NCBI RefSeq assembly: GCF_023074055.1
Contig: NZ_JADPKR010000053.1
Span: 124,001 to 188,000, forward strand
DNA: 64,000 nucleotides
Source: Bradyrhizobium sp. 141
GTDB lineage: Bacteria; Pseudomonadota; Alphaproteobacteria; Rhizobiales; Xanthobacteraceae
Direction: 5' to 3'
The notes under the pieces: model-generated
The model's input: the letters and a program-made list of their open reading frames with translations, nothing else
Databases searched by the model: none
What the model was told of the DNA's origin: nothing
In this document: positions 44,353 to 52,698 of the stretch, piece after piece
How positions within the stretch are numbered: the stretch's first letter is position 1
Layout of the letters: every line of letters begins with the position of its first letter
Position numbers and translations under genes: made by a program

Positions 44353-47031
44353 TTATCCCATCGCCTCTTTGACGAGCTCATTGGCGGCTTCCGCCAGGAG
44401 CTCGTCTGCAGCTTCGCCATAGACTGACTCGCGGCCGATTTCCAGCATCACGGGCACCGCGAGCGGAGAGACGCGGTCGAGTTCCCTGTGCGTGATGCGG
44501 CCGTGGATGCGGGCGAGCATGTCGCCGAGGCGGCGCAGGTCGAGCAAACCGGTGGCGGCGTCGGCGCGGGCGGCGCGCAAGAGGACGTGATCGGCCTGGT
44601 GCTTGCGCAGCACGTCATAGACGAGATCGGTCGAGAACAACACCTGGCGGCGGGTCTTCTCCTCGCCGGTGTGGCGGCGCGCGATCAGGCCGGAGATGAT
44701 CGCGCAGTTGCGGAAGGTGCGCTTCATCAGTGCGGATTCGGCGAGCCACGCCTCGAGATCATCGCCGAGCATATCGGGGTCGAACAGGGCGTTGAGGTCG
44801 ATCCGGCCATCGCGGATCATGAAGGAGAGATCGCCAAGCCCCCAGATCGCCACCGCATATTCATTGGCGACGAAGCCGAGCGGCCGCGCCCGGGCACGCT
44901 CCAGCCGCCGCGTCAGCAGCATGCCGAGGGTCTGATGCGCGAGGCGTCCCTCGAAGGGATAGCAGACGAGATAATGCTTGTTGGCGCGCGGAAAGCTCTC
45001 GACCAGCAGCTCGCGCACCGCGGGCACCTGCGAGACGTCCTTCTGCAGCGACAGCCAGTCGCGCACCTGCTCCGGCAAGCCGCCCCAGGCGCGGCCGTCG
45101 TCGAGCAGCCGGCGCACGCGTTCGGCGAGATAGGTCGAGAGCGGAAACTTGCCGCCCATATAGGACGGCACCTTCGGGTCCTTGTCATGCGCGCGCGAGA
45201 CATAGACCTGGTCCTCGACCAGGGTCTCGTAGCGCACCACCTCGCCTGAGAACACGAAGGTATCGCCGGGGCTCAAGCCCTCGATGAAGGCTTCCTCGAT
45301 CTCGCCAAGCAACCTGCCGCCGCGCGCGATCACGCCGGTCGAGCCGCCTGCTTTTCCTTGGCCGCCGCCGCGCGAGCGCACCAGCCGCACCTTCAGCATG
45401 TCGTCCTCGACGATGGTGCCGACATTCATGCGGTAGCTCTGCCGCACCTTCGGGTTGGCGACGCGCCAGCGCCCCTCCTTGTCCTGCTTGATGCGGGCGA
45501 AGCGCTCGTAGGTCTTCAATGCGTACCCACCGGAGGCGACGAAATCGACGACGTCGTCGAAATCCTGCCGCGACAGGTCGGCGTAAGGCGCAGCGCTGCG
45601 AATCTCGGCATAAAGGTCATCGGAGAGGAACGGCTCGCCGCAGGCACAGCCCAGCACATGCTGGGCCAGCACGTCGAGGCCACCGGTGCGCAACGGCGGC
45701 GTATCCTGCGCGTTCTCGGCAATGGCGTCGATCGCGACGCGGCACTCCAGCACTTCAAAACGGTTGGCCGGCACCAGCACCGCGCGCGAGGCCTCGTCGA
45801 GGCGGTGGTTGGCGCGGCCGATGCGCTGCATCAGGCGCGAGGAGCCCTTGGGCGCGCCGATATTGACGACGAGATCGACATCGCCCCAGTCGACGCCGAG
45901 GTCGAGCGAAGAGGTGCAGACCACGCCGCGCAGCCTGCCCGCCGACATTGCGTCCTCGACCTTGCGGCGCTGGGCGACGTCGAGCGAGCCGTGATGCAAC
46001 GCAATCGCAAGGCCGTCGTCATTCATGCTCCAGAGATTCTGGAACAGCATCTCGGCCTGGCTGCGGGTGTTGACGAAGACCAGCGTGGTCCTGTTCGCCT
46101 TGATCAGCTCATAGATCTCGGGCAGCGCATGGCGCGCGCTGTGGCCGGCCCAGGGCAGGCGCTCGCGCGTGTCGAGCATCTCGACCTCAGGCGGAGCCGC
46201 ACCGCCCGCGATGACGATATCGGCGGCAGCTTGCTTGCCGCCCGGCTGCGGCACCAGGAAGCGCGCGAGCTGATCCGGCTCGGCCACGGTTGCCGACAGG
46301 CCGATCGCGCGCATCCGCGGCGCCAGCCGCCACAGCCGTGCGAGCCCGAGCGAGAGCAGATCGCCGCGCTTGGACGTCACCAGCGCATGCAGCTCGTCGA
46401 GCACGATGCGCTTCAAGGAGGAGAACAGGAACGGCGCGTCGTCGGAGGACAGCAGCAGGGCGAGCTGTTCGGGCGTCGTCAGCAACACGTCCGGCGGATA
46501 GCGCCGCTGCCGCTGGCGACGCGACACCGGGGTGTCGCCGGTGCGGGTCTCGACCTTGATCGGCAGGCCCATCTCGGCGATCGGGCGCTCCAAATTGCGC
46601 GCGATGTCGACGGCCAGCGCCTTGAGCGGCGAGATGTAGAGCGTGTGAAGGCCGCCGGTACGCTGCACGCTGCGGCCGGTGGAGACGAGGCCTTGCTTCG
46701 CACCCGCATTCCGTTCAGCCGCTTCAGTCGAAAGTTCGACCAGCGTCGGCAGAAATCCCGCCAGCGTCTTGCCGGCGCCGGTCGGTGCGATCAGCAGGGC
46801 GCTGGCGTCCTCGCGCGCCTTCTCCAGCAGCGCCAATTGATGCGCGCGCGGCGACCAACCGCGGGCCGCGAACCATTGCTGGAAGCGGCGAGGCAACAGC
46901 GCGGCCGGCTGGGCCGATGTCTGGAGGATACGGGGCGGCACGCATGAACAGGTAAGCCGTGGCGACGGCTTCGTCGAGGGGGTGCCGCCCTCTCCGTCTG
47001 CGGCAGAACAATCGCGTATGCGCTCGTACAT
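44353..47031 (-). CDS. Ligase-associated DNA damage response DEXH-box helicase (Lhr-like)
   Basis: 892 residues if started at ATG 47031. The frame stays open further upstream, but that part encodes a family A repeat. RFQQWFAARGWSPRAHQLALLEKA, Walker A LLIAPTGAGKTLAGFLPTL, motif II VLDELHAL, motif III GLSATVAEPD, LVFVNTRSQAEMLFQNL, CTSSLDLGVDWGDVDLVV and QRIGRANHRLDE are all present. The Lhr-type winged-helix and C-terminal regions follow, ending VPVMLEIGRESVYGEAADELLAEAA. It matches the Lhr-core helicase paired with PdeM. The first ~35 residues after 47031 are poorly conserved-looking, so the true start may be a later GTG. Confidence 0.9.
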   Translation of the reverse strand: MYERIRDCSAADGEGGTPSTKPSPRLTCSCVPPRILQTSAQPAALLPRRFQQWFAARGWSPRAHQLALLEKAREDASALLIAPTGAGKTLAGFLPTLVELSTEAAERNAGAKQGLVSTGRSVQRTGGLHTLYISPLKALAVDIARNLERPIAEMGLPIKVETRTGDTPVSRRQRQRRYPPDVLLTTPEQLALLLSSDDAPFLFSSLKRIVLDELHALVTSKRGDLLSLGLARLWRLAPRMRAIGLSATVAEPDQLARFLVPQPGGKQAAADIVIAGGAAPPEVEMLDTRERLPWAGHSARHALPEIYELIKANRTTLVFVNTRSQAEMLFQNLWSMNDDGLAIALHHGSLDVAQRRKVEDAMSAGRLRGVVCTSSLDLGVDWGDVDLVVNIGAPKGSSRLMQRIGRANHRLDEASRAVLVPANRFEVLECRVAIDAIAENAQDTPPLRTGGLDVLAQHVLGCACGEPFLSDDLYAEIRSAAPYADLSRQDFDDVVDFVASGGYALKTYERFARIKQDKEGRWRVANPKVRQSYRMNVGTIVEDDMLKVRLVRSRGGGQGKAGGSTGVIARGGRLLGEIEEAFIEGLSPGDTFVFSGEVVRYETLVEDQVYVSRAHDKDPKVPSYMGGKFPLSTYLAERVRRLLDDGRAWGGLPEQVRDWLSLQKDVSQVPAVRELLVESFPRANKHYLVCYPFEGRLAHQTLGMLLTRRLERARARPLGFVANEYAVAIWGLGDLSFMIRDGRIDLNALFDPDMLGDDLEAWLAESALMKRTFRNCAIISGLIARRHTGEEKTRRQVLFSTDLVYDVLRKHQADHVLLRAARADAATGLLDLRRLGDMLARIHGRITHRELDRVSPLAVPVMLEIGRESVYGEAADELLAEAANELVKEAMG

Positions 47032-47055
47032 TGGGACCACGATCTTCTCCACATC

Positions 47056-47139
47056 GTCATGGCCGGGCTTGTCCCGGCCATCCACGTCTTCCGATGGCGC
47101 ACCAAGAACGTGGATGCCCGGGACAAGCCCGGGCATGAC
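47056..47139. repeat. Family A intergenic repeat, copy 9
   Basis: Complete two-hairpin element directly upstream of the helicase start. Confidence 0.9.
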
Positions 47140-47202
47140 GACCTCTTGTGAAAGTCCGAATGCGGGTACCCTCTCGCCAACGGCGAGGGAGGGCGAGCGG
47201 TC

Positions 47203-47568
47203 TCACCCTCCGGCCGGCACCTGATCGAGAAATCCGGTCACGCTTCTGATACGGCCGTCCTTCAGCACGGCAAAATCAGTGCCCTTGATCGGGCTGTCGG
47301 TGCCATCGGGACCAAGTCCCCACGAAAAGCGGATGTGATCGCCGTAGCCGTTGGGTTCGCCGATCAGCTTGAACTTGAAATCGGGAAAGCGCTGCTGCAC
47401 GCCTGCGATCAGCGCCTCGATGCCGTCGCGGCCGTCGCCCTCCATCAAGGGATCGACATAGCTCGCATCCGTCGTCCAGTTTTCGCTGAGCAACTCGCGG
47501 CGTCGGCCGGCGGTGCGCTCGTTCCAGAGCTCGATGTAGCGGCGGGCGATGGTGATGGGGTCGGTCAT
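47203..47568 (-). CDS. NTF2-like/SnoaL-fold protein
   Basis: 121 residues. ITIARRYIELWNERTAGRRRELLSENWTTDASYVDPLMEGDGRDGIEALIAG opens with the cone-shaped alpha+beta fold of the nuclear-transport-factor-2/SnoaL family. FKFKLIGEPNGYGDHIRFSWGLGPDG and TDFAVLKDGRIRSVTGFLD give the curved sheet. The pocket Asp/His set resembles polyketide-cyclase-like members, but no substrate can be assigned. Upstream gap to RidA 109 bp on the same strand. Confidence 0.82.
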   Translation of the reverse strand: MTDPITIARRYIELWNERTAGRRRELLSENWTTDASYVDPLMEGDGRDGIEALIAGVQQRFPDFKFKLIGEPNGYGDHIRFSWGLGPDGTDSPIKGTDFAVLKDGRIRSVTGFLDQVPAGG

Positions 47569-47677
47569 GGTGCTCTCCTTCGATGGCGCCGTATTCGGCT
47601 GACCTGACTATCGAAGGTTCACGCGCGTCGATCGATTACCTCGGAGGTCATCAACGCGCGTGACGTTTTCGCGAAAA

Positions 47678-48028
47678 TTACTTCGCCGCAACGACCATGA
47701 TCTCGACGGTGTATTGCGGCGCCGCCAGCTTGGCTTCGACGGTGGCGCGCGCCGGGGTGTTGCCGGGCGAGACCCAGGCGTCCCACACCGCGTTCATCTC
47801 GCCGAAGGTCTTCATGTCGGTGATGTAGATCGTGGCCGAGAGCAGCTTCGACTTGTCGGTACCGGCCTTGGCGAGATGGCCGTCGATGGTCGCCAGGATG
47901 TCCTGGGTCTGCTTCGTCACGCTTTCGCCGCCGGCTTTGTTCGCGACGACGCCGGCGAGATAGACGGTGTTGCCGTGCACGACGACCTGGCTCATGCGCG
48001 GGCCGGTTTCAAGGCGCTGAATGCTCAT
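47678..48028 (-). CDS. RidA family protein
   Basis: 116 residues from ATG 48028. RidA (YjgF/YER057c/UK114) fold: RMSQVVVHGNTVYLAGVVANK, VTKQTQDILATIDGHLAKAGTDKSKLLSATIYITDM and TPARATVEAKLAAPQYTVEIMVVA. The conserved Arg in PARATVEA is the one that binds the carboxylate of enamine/imine intermediates. Probably an enamine/imine deaminase that protects PLP enzymes, though paralogues vary in substrate. Confidence 0.92.
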   Translation of the reverse strand: MSIQRLETGPRMSQVVVHGNTVYLAGVVANKAGGESVTKQTQDILATIDGHLAKAGTDKSKLLSATIYITDMKTFGEMNAVWDAWVSPGNTPARATVEAKLAAPQYTVEIMVVAAK

Positions 48029-48143
48029 TGGGATCTCCTCACTGGAATGGCGGCCCTGTCTAGCCCAGCGCCTCGCGCTCTGCCACCCCCGGCACGCATG
48101 CGTTGCCAGCCACGCATGCGTTGCCCAGGCATGCATGCGCCGT

Positions 48144-49061
48144 TTACGGAAACTGACTGAAAAATGTCCAGATTGTCTCGGCGCCGTCGATGTCGCTGTT
48201 CTGTGCCCCCAGCAGGCTGGCTGCGACCCTCGGGAAGCGGGCATCCGGGGCGAAGCCGGGCATGCGGTGGCCGCCATGATTGATGCGATAGAGCACGACG
48301 TCGTGCCCGGCCGAGCAGCGCGAGGTGATCCGGGTGACCGTGGACTGGTCCGCGGGATTCTTGTCAGGCAAATCGACCATCGCGGCGTCGTCAGTCTCGC
48401 AGCCATTGAGCTTGCGCCAGAACGCCAGCGTCTCGTCGGTCGACCAGAATCCGTCTGCGGCGTAATAGCTCGATCCGCGTCCGCCCTCGTAAGGCACCAG
48501 CGGATCGGCCGTGCCGTTCATGAGCAGCATCGGCAGCGGCCGTGCCGGATGGCACGTGACCGCGGCCTCATCAGTGAGATTCATGATCACGCTCGCGCCC
48601 GCGGCAAACAGATCGGCGCGGGCGCAAATCAGCGTCATCGCCATGGCGCCGCCATTGGAGACGCCCGCGACATAGACGCGCTTTGCATCGGCCGTGCCGT
48701 CGGCCACCAGCTTTTCGACGAGCTTTGCGATGAAGGCGACATCATCGGTACCCACCGGTGGGCCGCGCAGCGCCGGTCCCGCCTTCGTCCGCGCATCGGC
48801 CCAGGCGTGGTTGAGGCCGTCGGGAAACACCACGGCAAAGCCATCTCGTTTCGCGACCTGCGGCCACGCCGTCCGCGTGATCATGTCGGCGCCGCGCTGG
48901 GTCTTGCCATGCAGCACGATCACGAGCGCTGCAGGCTTTTTGGCCGGCAGCTGCGCAGTGTAGGAGCGCTTCACGCCGTTGACGTCGATCGTCTCGGCGG
49001 ATGCAGCCGAAGCGGCGGCCAATGCCGCGACCAGCGCCCCGAAGCGCATCCACCGCCGCAT
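48144..49061 (-). CDS. Secreted alpha/beta-hydrolase, PHB depolymerase/LpqC-like esterase
   Basis: 305 residues with signal peptide (RFGALVAALAAASAASA). LVIVLHGKTQRGADMITRTAWPQVAKRDGFAVVFPDG has the HG oxyanion loop. The nucleophile is in VAGVSNGGAMAMTL, the acid Asp in LLMNGTADPLVPY and the His in NHGGHRMPG, giving a complete triad. These match the LpqC/PHB-depolymerase esterase group; feruloyl and polyester hydrolases share the pattern. The substrate is unknown. Confidence 0.87.
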   Translation of the reverse strand: MRRWMRFGALVAALAAASAASAETIDVNGVKRSYTAQLPAKKPAALVIVLHGKTQRGADMITRTAWPQVAKRDGFAVVFPDGLNHAWADARTKAGPALRGPPVGTDDVAFIAKLVEKLVADGTADAKRVYVAGVSNGGAMAMTLICARADLFAAGASVIMNLTDEAAVTCHPARPLPMLLMNGTADPLVPYEGGRGSSYYAADGFWSTDETLAFWRKLNGCETDDAAMVDLPDKNPADQSTVTRITSRCSAGHDVVLYRINHGGHRMPGFAPDARFPRVAASLLGAQNSDIDGAETIWTFFSQFP

Positions 49062-49064
49062 GAT

Positions 49065-50723
49065 CTAGCCCACCGCTTTGGCAGCGGCACGGCCCGCATT
49101 GCGGCCCGAGAACAGGCAGCCGCCGAGGAACGTGCCTTCCAGCGAGCGATAGCCGTGCACCCCGCCGCCGCCGAAGCCGGCGGCTTCGCCGACCGCATAG
49201 AGGCCGGGAATGACGCTGCCCTCGCTGCCGAACACACGCGAGTCGAGATCGGTCTCGAAGCCGCCCAGCGTCTTGCGGGTGAGGATGTTGAGCTTGACCG
49301 CGATCAGCGGCCCCTGCGCGGGATCCAGGATCCGGTGTGGGGAGGCGGTGCGGATCAGCCTGTCGCCGATATAGCGGCGCGCATTGTGAATGTTCATCAC
49401 CTGCGCGTCCTTGACGTAGGGATTGGCGATCTCGCGGTCGCGCGCCTCGATCTGCATCTTGATGTGCTCGAGCTTGAGAAGGTCGCTGCCGGCAAGCTTG
49501 TTCATCTCCACAACAAGGTCCTCGATCTTGTCGCGTACGATGAAGTCGACACCGTGGCTTTTGAACGCTTCCACCGGCGCCGGTGCGCCCTTGTTGGTGG
49601 CGCGGCGCAAGGTCATGCGCCAGCTTTTGCCGGTCAGGTCGGGGTTCTGCTCCGAGCCTGACAGCGCAAACTCCTTCTTGATGATGCTCTGGGTCAGGAC
49701 GAACCAGGAATAATCATAGCCCGTCGACATGATGTATTGGAGCTGGCCGAGCGTGTCGGAGCCCGGGAAGAGCGGCGCCGGCAGCCGCGTGCCTGTTGCG
49801 TCGAACCACATCGAGGACGGCCCGGGCAGGATGCGAATGCCGTGGCGCGGCCAGATCGGTGACCAGTTCTGGATGCCCTCGACATAATGCCACATGCGGT
49901 CGCGATTGATCAGCCGCGCGCCTGATCTCTCCGTGATGCCGATCATGCGGCCGTCGACATGTTCGGGCACGCCGGAGATCATGAATTTCGGGGGATCACC
50001 GAGCCGCTTCGGCCAGTTCTGCCGGACCAGCTCGTGATTGCCGCCGATGCCGCCGGAGGCGACGATCACGGCCTGCGCCTTCAGCGCGAACTCGCCGACC
50101 ACGTTGCGAGAGGAGCTCTTGCCGCGCTCGATCGTATCAGGAGCGAGGACGGCGCCGCTGACGCCATCCACCGTGCCGTTGGTGATCGAGAGCGCGTCGA
50201 CGCGGTGGCGGAACCTGAAACTCAGCCGGCCGCTGTTGGCGGCCTCTCGCGCGCGGCGCTCGAACGGCTCGACGATGCCGGGGCCGGTGCCCCAGGTGAC
50301 GTGAAAGCGCGGCACGGAATTGCCGTGGCCCATCGCGTCGTAGCCGCCGCGCTCGGCCCAGCCGACCACGGGAAAGATGCGATGGCCCATGGCCCGCAGC
50401 CAGGCGCGCTTCTCGCCGGCTGCGAACGCCACATAGGCCTCGGCCCATTGCCGCGGCCAGAAATCCTCGTCGCGGTCGAAGCCGGCGGCACCGATCCAGT
50501 CCTGCATGGCCAGGTCGAAGGAATCCTTGATGCCGAGCCGGCGCTGCTCGGGCGAATCGACCAGGAACAATCCGCCGAACGACCAGAACGCCTGGCCGCC
50601 GAGCGACTGCTCGCCTTCCTGATCGACCACGATCACGCGCTTGCCCGCCTCGGCGATTTCGGTTGCGGCAACCAGTCCCGATAGTCCCGCGCCGACAACG
50701 ATCACGTCCGTCTCTTCAGCCAT
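49065..50723 (-). CDS. FAD-binding dehydrogenase (KstD/fumarate-reductase-like)
   Basis: 552 residues. Dinucleotide motif VIVVGAGLSGLVAATEIAEAGKRVIVVDQEGEQSLGGQAFWSFGG at the N-terminus, VIVASGGIGGNHELVRQNWP in the middle, and C-terminal FGSEGSVIPGLYAVGEAAGFGGGGVHGYRSLEGTFLGGCLFSGRNAG closing the FAD site. This is the fumarate-reductase/3-ketosteroid-dehydrogenase flavoprotein family. The electron acceptor and substrate are unknown. It ends only 3 bp before the esterase gene on the same strand, so the two are probably co-transcribed. Confidence 0.9.
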   Translation of the reverse strand: MAEETDVIVVGAGLSGLVAATEIAEAGKRVIVVDQEGEQSLGGQAFWSFGGLFLVDSPEQRRLGIKDSFDLAMQDWIGAAGFDRDEDFWPRQWAEAYVAFAAGEKRAWLRAMGHRIFPVVGWAERGGYDAMGHGNSVPRFHVTWGTGPGIVEPFERRAREAANSGRLSFRFRHRVDALSITNGTVDGVSGAVLAPDTIERGKSSSRNVVGEFALKAQAVIVASGGIGGNHELVRQNWPKRLGDPPKFMISGVPEHVDGRMIGITERSGARLINRDRMWHYVEGIQNWSPIWPRHGIRILPGPSSMWFDATGTRLPAPLFPGSDTLGQLQYIMSTGYDYSWFVLTQSIIKKEFALSGSEQNPDLTGKSWRMTLRRATNKGAPAPVEAFKSHGVDFIVRDKIEDLVVEMNKLAGSDLLKLEHIKMQIEARDREIANPYVKDAQVMNIHNARRYIGDRLIRTASPHRILDPAQGPLIAVKLNILTRKTLGGFETDLDSRVFGSEGSVIPGLYAVGEAAGFGGGGVHGYRSLEGTFLGGCLFSGRNAGRAAAKAVG

Positions 50724-50987
50724 GTATTTCCCCCACCCCTAGGTTCCCCTGTATTTGCCCGGATTGAAGCCGACGGTTGTAACTGAGATCAAGTGTGTGG
50801 CGCGCAAGACATCGTTAACTTGTTCCACTTTGGGATAGAGACCTTCCGAGTGCAGCGCGGACGCAACACTGGATTTGAATTTGTTTTGAGCGAGCCGGCC
50901 TGCCTAGACAAAACCTCGGTTACGACGGACGCTAGCCGTGCATCACCACCTGACAAGCAGATTCGAATTCGACCGGGGCGGGGGCCA

Positions 50988-51509
50988 ATGAAGTTTCTGA
51001 CGGGGTTGCTTGCGGCGGTTCTGTTGATCGCTGGCATGGGGGCTTCTCACGCAGTGGTTCGGATCGCGGATGACCGCGGCGGCCGAATTGGAACCTATGT
51101 CGACAGGTACCAGGATCTGCGTCAGTCAGGCGAAACCGTCATCATCGACGGCCTCTGCGCCTCCGCCTGCACCATCGTCCTCGGCGCTATCCCGCATGAC
51201 CGCATCTGCGTGACCTCGAGTGCGACGCTTGGCTTCCACGCGGCCTGGGATTTCGGCAGCAATGGCCGCGCCGTCACCAATACCGAGGCGACTCAGATGC
51301 TTTATGCGATGTATCCCTCGCAGGTGAGGCGCTGGATCAACCAGCGCGGCGGTCTCACCCCGCACATGCTGTTCCTAAAGGGCAAGCAGCTCCAGGCCAT
51401 GTACAAGCCCTGCTACCTGGATGCGCAGGCCTCGGCGATCAAGCCGTCGCGACGGCCTCTCCCGCAGGCGGACCAGATCGAATCCGCCCGGGGCCAGCTC
51501 CTGCGTTGA
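50988..51509 (+). CDS. COG3904-like periplasmic protein with ClpP/crotonase-type fold
   Basis: 173 residues from ATG 50988. Signal peptide KFLTGLLAAVLLIAGMGASHA. Then VVRIADDRGGRIGTYVDRYQDLRQSGETVIIDGLCASACTIVLGAIPHDRICVTSSATLGFHAAWD: a potential Ser in CASACT and a His in GFHAA recall the ClpP-like serine and histidine positions, and many Rhizobiales proteins with this signature belong to COG3904. Proteolytic activity is not shown. Preceded by a 264 bp stretch with no gene. Confidence 0.75.
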   Translation: MKFLTGLLAAVLLIAGMGASHAVVRIADDRGGRIGTYVDRYQDLRQSGETVIIDGLCASACTIVLGAIPHDRICVTSSATLGFHAAWDFGSNGRAVTNTEATQMLYAMYPSQVRRWINQRGGLTPHMLFLKGKQLQAMYKPCYLDAQASAIKPSRRPLPQADQIESARGQLLR

Positions 51510-51655
51510 CGTTCTCGGCCTGACTGGGTCGTTCTGGCCCGCCCGCGGCGCCTTTCCCTGCAGGCGGCGCCTTCCCTGCTGGCGGCGCCTTGCCCGCAGG
51601 CGGGCCGAAGCTTATCTGAGGGTTGGGAACCCGGGCTTTTGCCCCCATCATTGCC

Positions 51656-51850
51656 ATGGCTCAACCACTGCACCCGACGCACCCGCTACAGGACAATTCG
51701 CCCACTGCCGGCCGGACGCCGTCCGTGCTGCTGTGGGTGGGTGCGGCGATCGGTGGATTGCTCGTGCTCGGCGCGCTGGCGCTGTGGTTCCACTACGGCA
51801 CGCAGATGTTCTTCGAAATGATCAGGACCGGTTTCGCCGCCTGCTTCTGA
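51656..51850 (+). CDS. Small single-pass membrane protein
   Basis: 64 residues from ATG 51656. A hydrophilic Pro/Thr/His-rich N-terminus is followed by one membrane segment (SVLLWVGAAIGGLLVLGALALWFHYG) and a short amphipathic end (FFEMIRTGFAACF). It lies 24 bp before the SCO1 gene and could be co-expressed with it. No family recognised. Confidence 0.6.
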   Translation: MAQPLHPTHPLQDNSPTAGRTPSVLLWVGAAIGGLLVLGALALWFHYGTQMFFEMIRTGFAACF

Positions 51851-51874
51851 TCCCCGACAGGAAGTTTTCCGCCC

Positions 51875-52465
51875 ATGAGTTCCGCCACCCGTCCGCTGGT
51901 GATCGCGACCGCCTTCGCCGCAAGCCTCGTTGTCGGGCTCCTGATCATGTTCTGGGCCATGGGCGGGGTCAGCAAGGTGGCGCAGCCGGCCGCGATCGGC
52001 GGCCCGTTCCAGCTCACCGACCAGAACGGCAAGGCCGTCACCGACAAGAGCCTCAAGGGCAAGCCGACCCTGATCTTCTTCGGCTACACCCATTGCCCCG
52101 ACGTCTGTCCGACATCGCTGTTCGAGATCTCGGAAGTGCTGCGGGCGATGGGCAAGGATGCCGACAAGGTCAATGCCATCTTCATCTCGGTCGATCCCGA
52201 GCGCGATACGCCGGCGACCATGAAGGAGTATCTGTCGAGCTTCGATCCGCATCTCGAAGGCCTCAGCGGCGACCCCGCCGAGACCGCCAAGGTCATCACC
52301 TCCTATCGGGTCTACGCCAAGAAGGTCCCGACCAAGGACGGCGACTACACCATGGACCACACCGCGCTGATCTATCTGATGGACCGCGATGGCCGCTTCG
52401 TCTCCCCGTTCAATTTGAAGCGCACCCCGGAAGAAGCGGCGGCTGATTTGAAGAAGTATCTCTGA
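51875..52465 (+). CDS. SCO1/SenC family copper chaperone
   Basis: 196 residues. N-terminal membrane anchor VIATAFAASLVVGLLIMFWAMGG, then a thioredoxin-like domain facing the periplasm. Copper-binding motif FFGYTHCPDVCPTSL (CxxxC) and the distant His in YTMDHTALIYLMD, the three known ligands of SCO proteins. DPERDTPATMKEYLSSF is also typical. SCO1 delivers copper to the CuA centre of cytochrome c oxidase. No oxidase genes lie nearby. Confidence 0.93.
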   Translation: MSSATRPLVIATAFAASLVVGLLIMFWAMGGVSKVAQPAAIGGPFQLTDQNGKAVTDKSLKGKPTLIFFGYTHCPDVCPTSLFEISEVLRAMGKDADKVNAIFISVDPERDTPATMKEYLSSFDPHLEGLSGDPAETAKVITSYRVYAKKVPTKDGDYTMDHTALIYLMDRDGRFVSPFNLKRTPEEAAADLKKYL

Positions 52466-52497
52466 GGACCTTGTCCAGACGCAGCTGCTTCTCCGTG

Positions 52498-52621
52498 GTC
52501 ATGGCCGGGCTTGTCCCGGCCATCCACGTTCTGGGGCAGGCTAGGAAAGTTCGTGGATGCCCGGGCCTTCGCCTCGCCGAAGCGGCTTCGGCCGCGCAGG
52601 CGGGACAAGCCCGGGCATGAC
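52498..52621. repeat. Family A intergenic repeat with nested palindrome, copy 10
   Basis: Left half normal; the right half carries the same insertion seen at 5755-5877 (palindrome GCCGAAGCGGCTTCGGC), in the opposite orientation. Confidence 0.9.
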
Positions 52622-52698
52622 GGGCGAGAGACCTTTACCCAGCCTATAATCCGCGTTCGCGTTCCTGCCGGGATGGTCTATAAGGCCCTCCGATCTCA

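Noticed and set aside
48144..49061. Idea that the esterase is a polyhydroxybutyrate depolymerase acting on storage granules
   Set aside because: It has a signal peptide and so is exported, while granules are cytoplasmic; only the fold, not the substrate, is supported.
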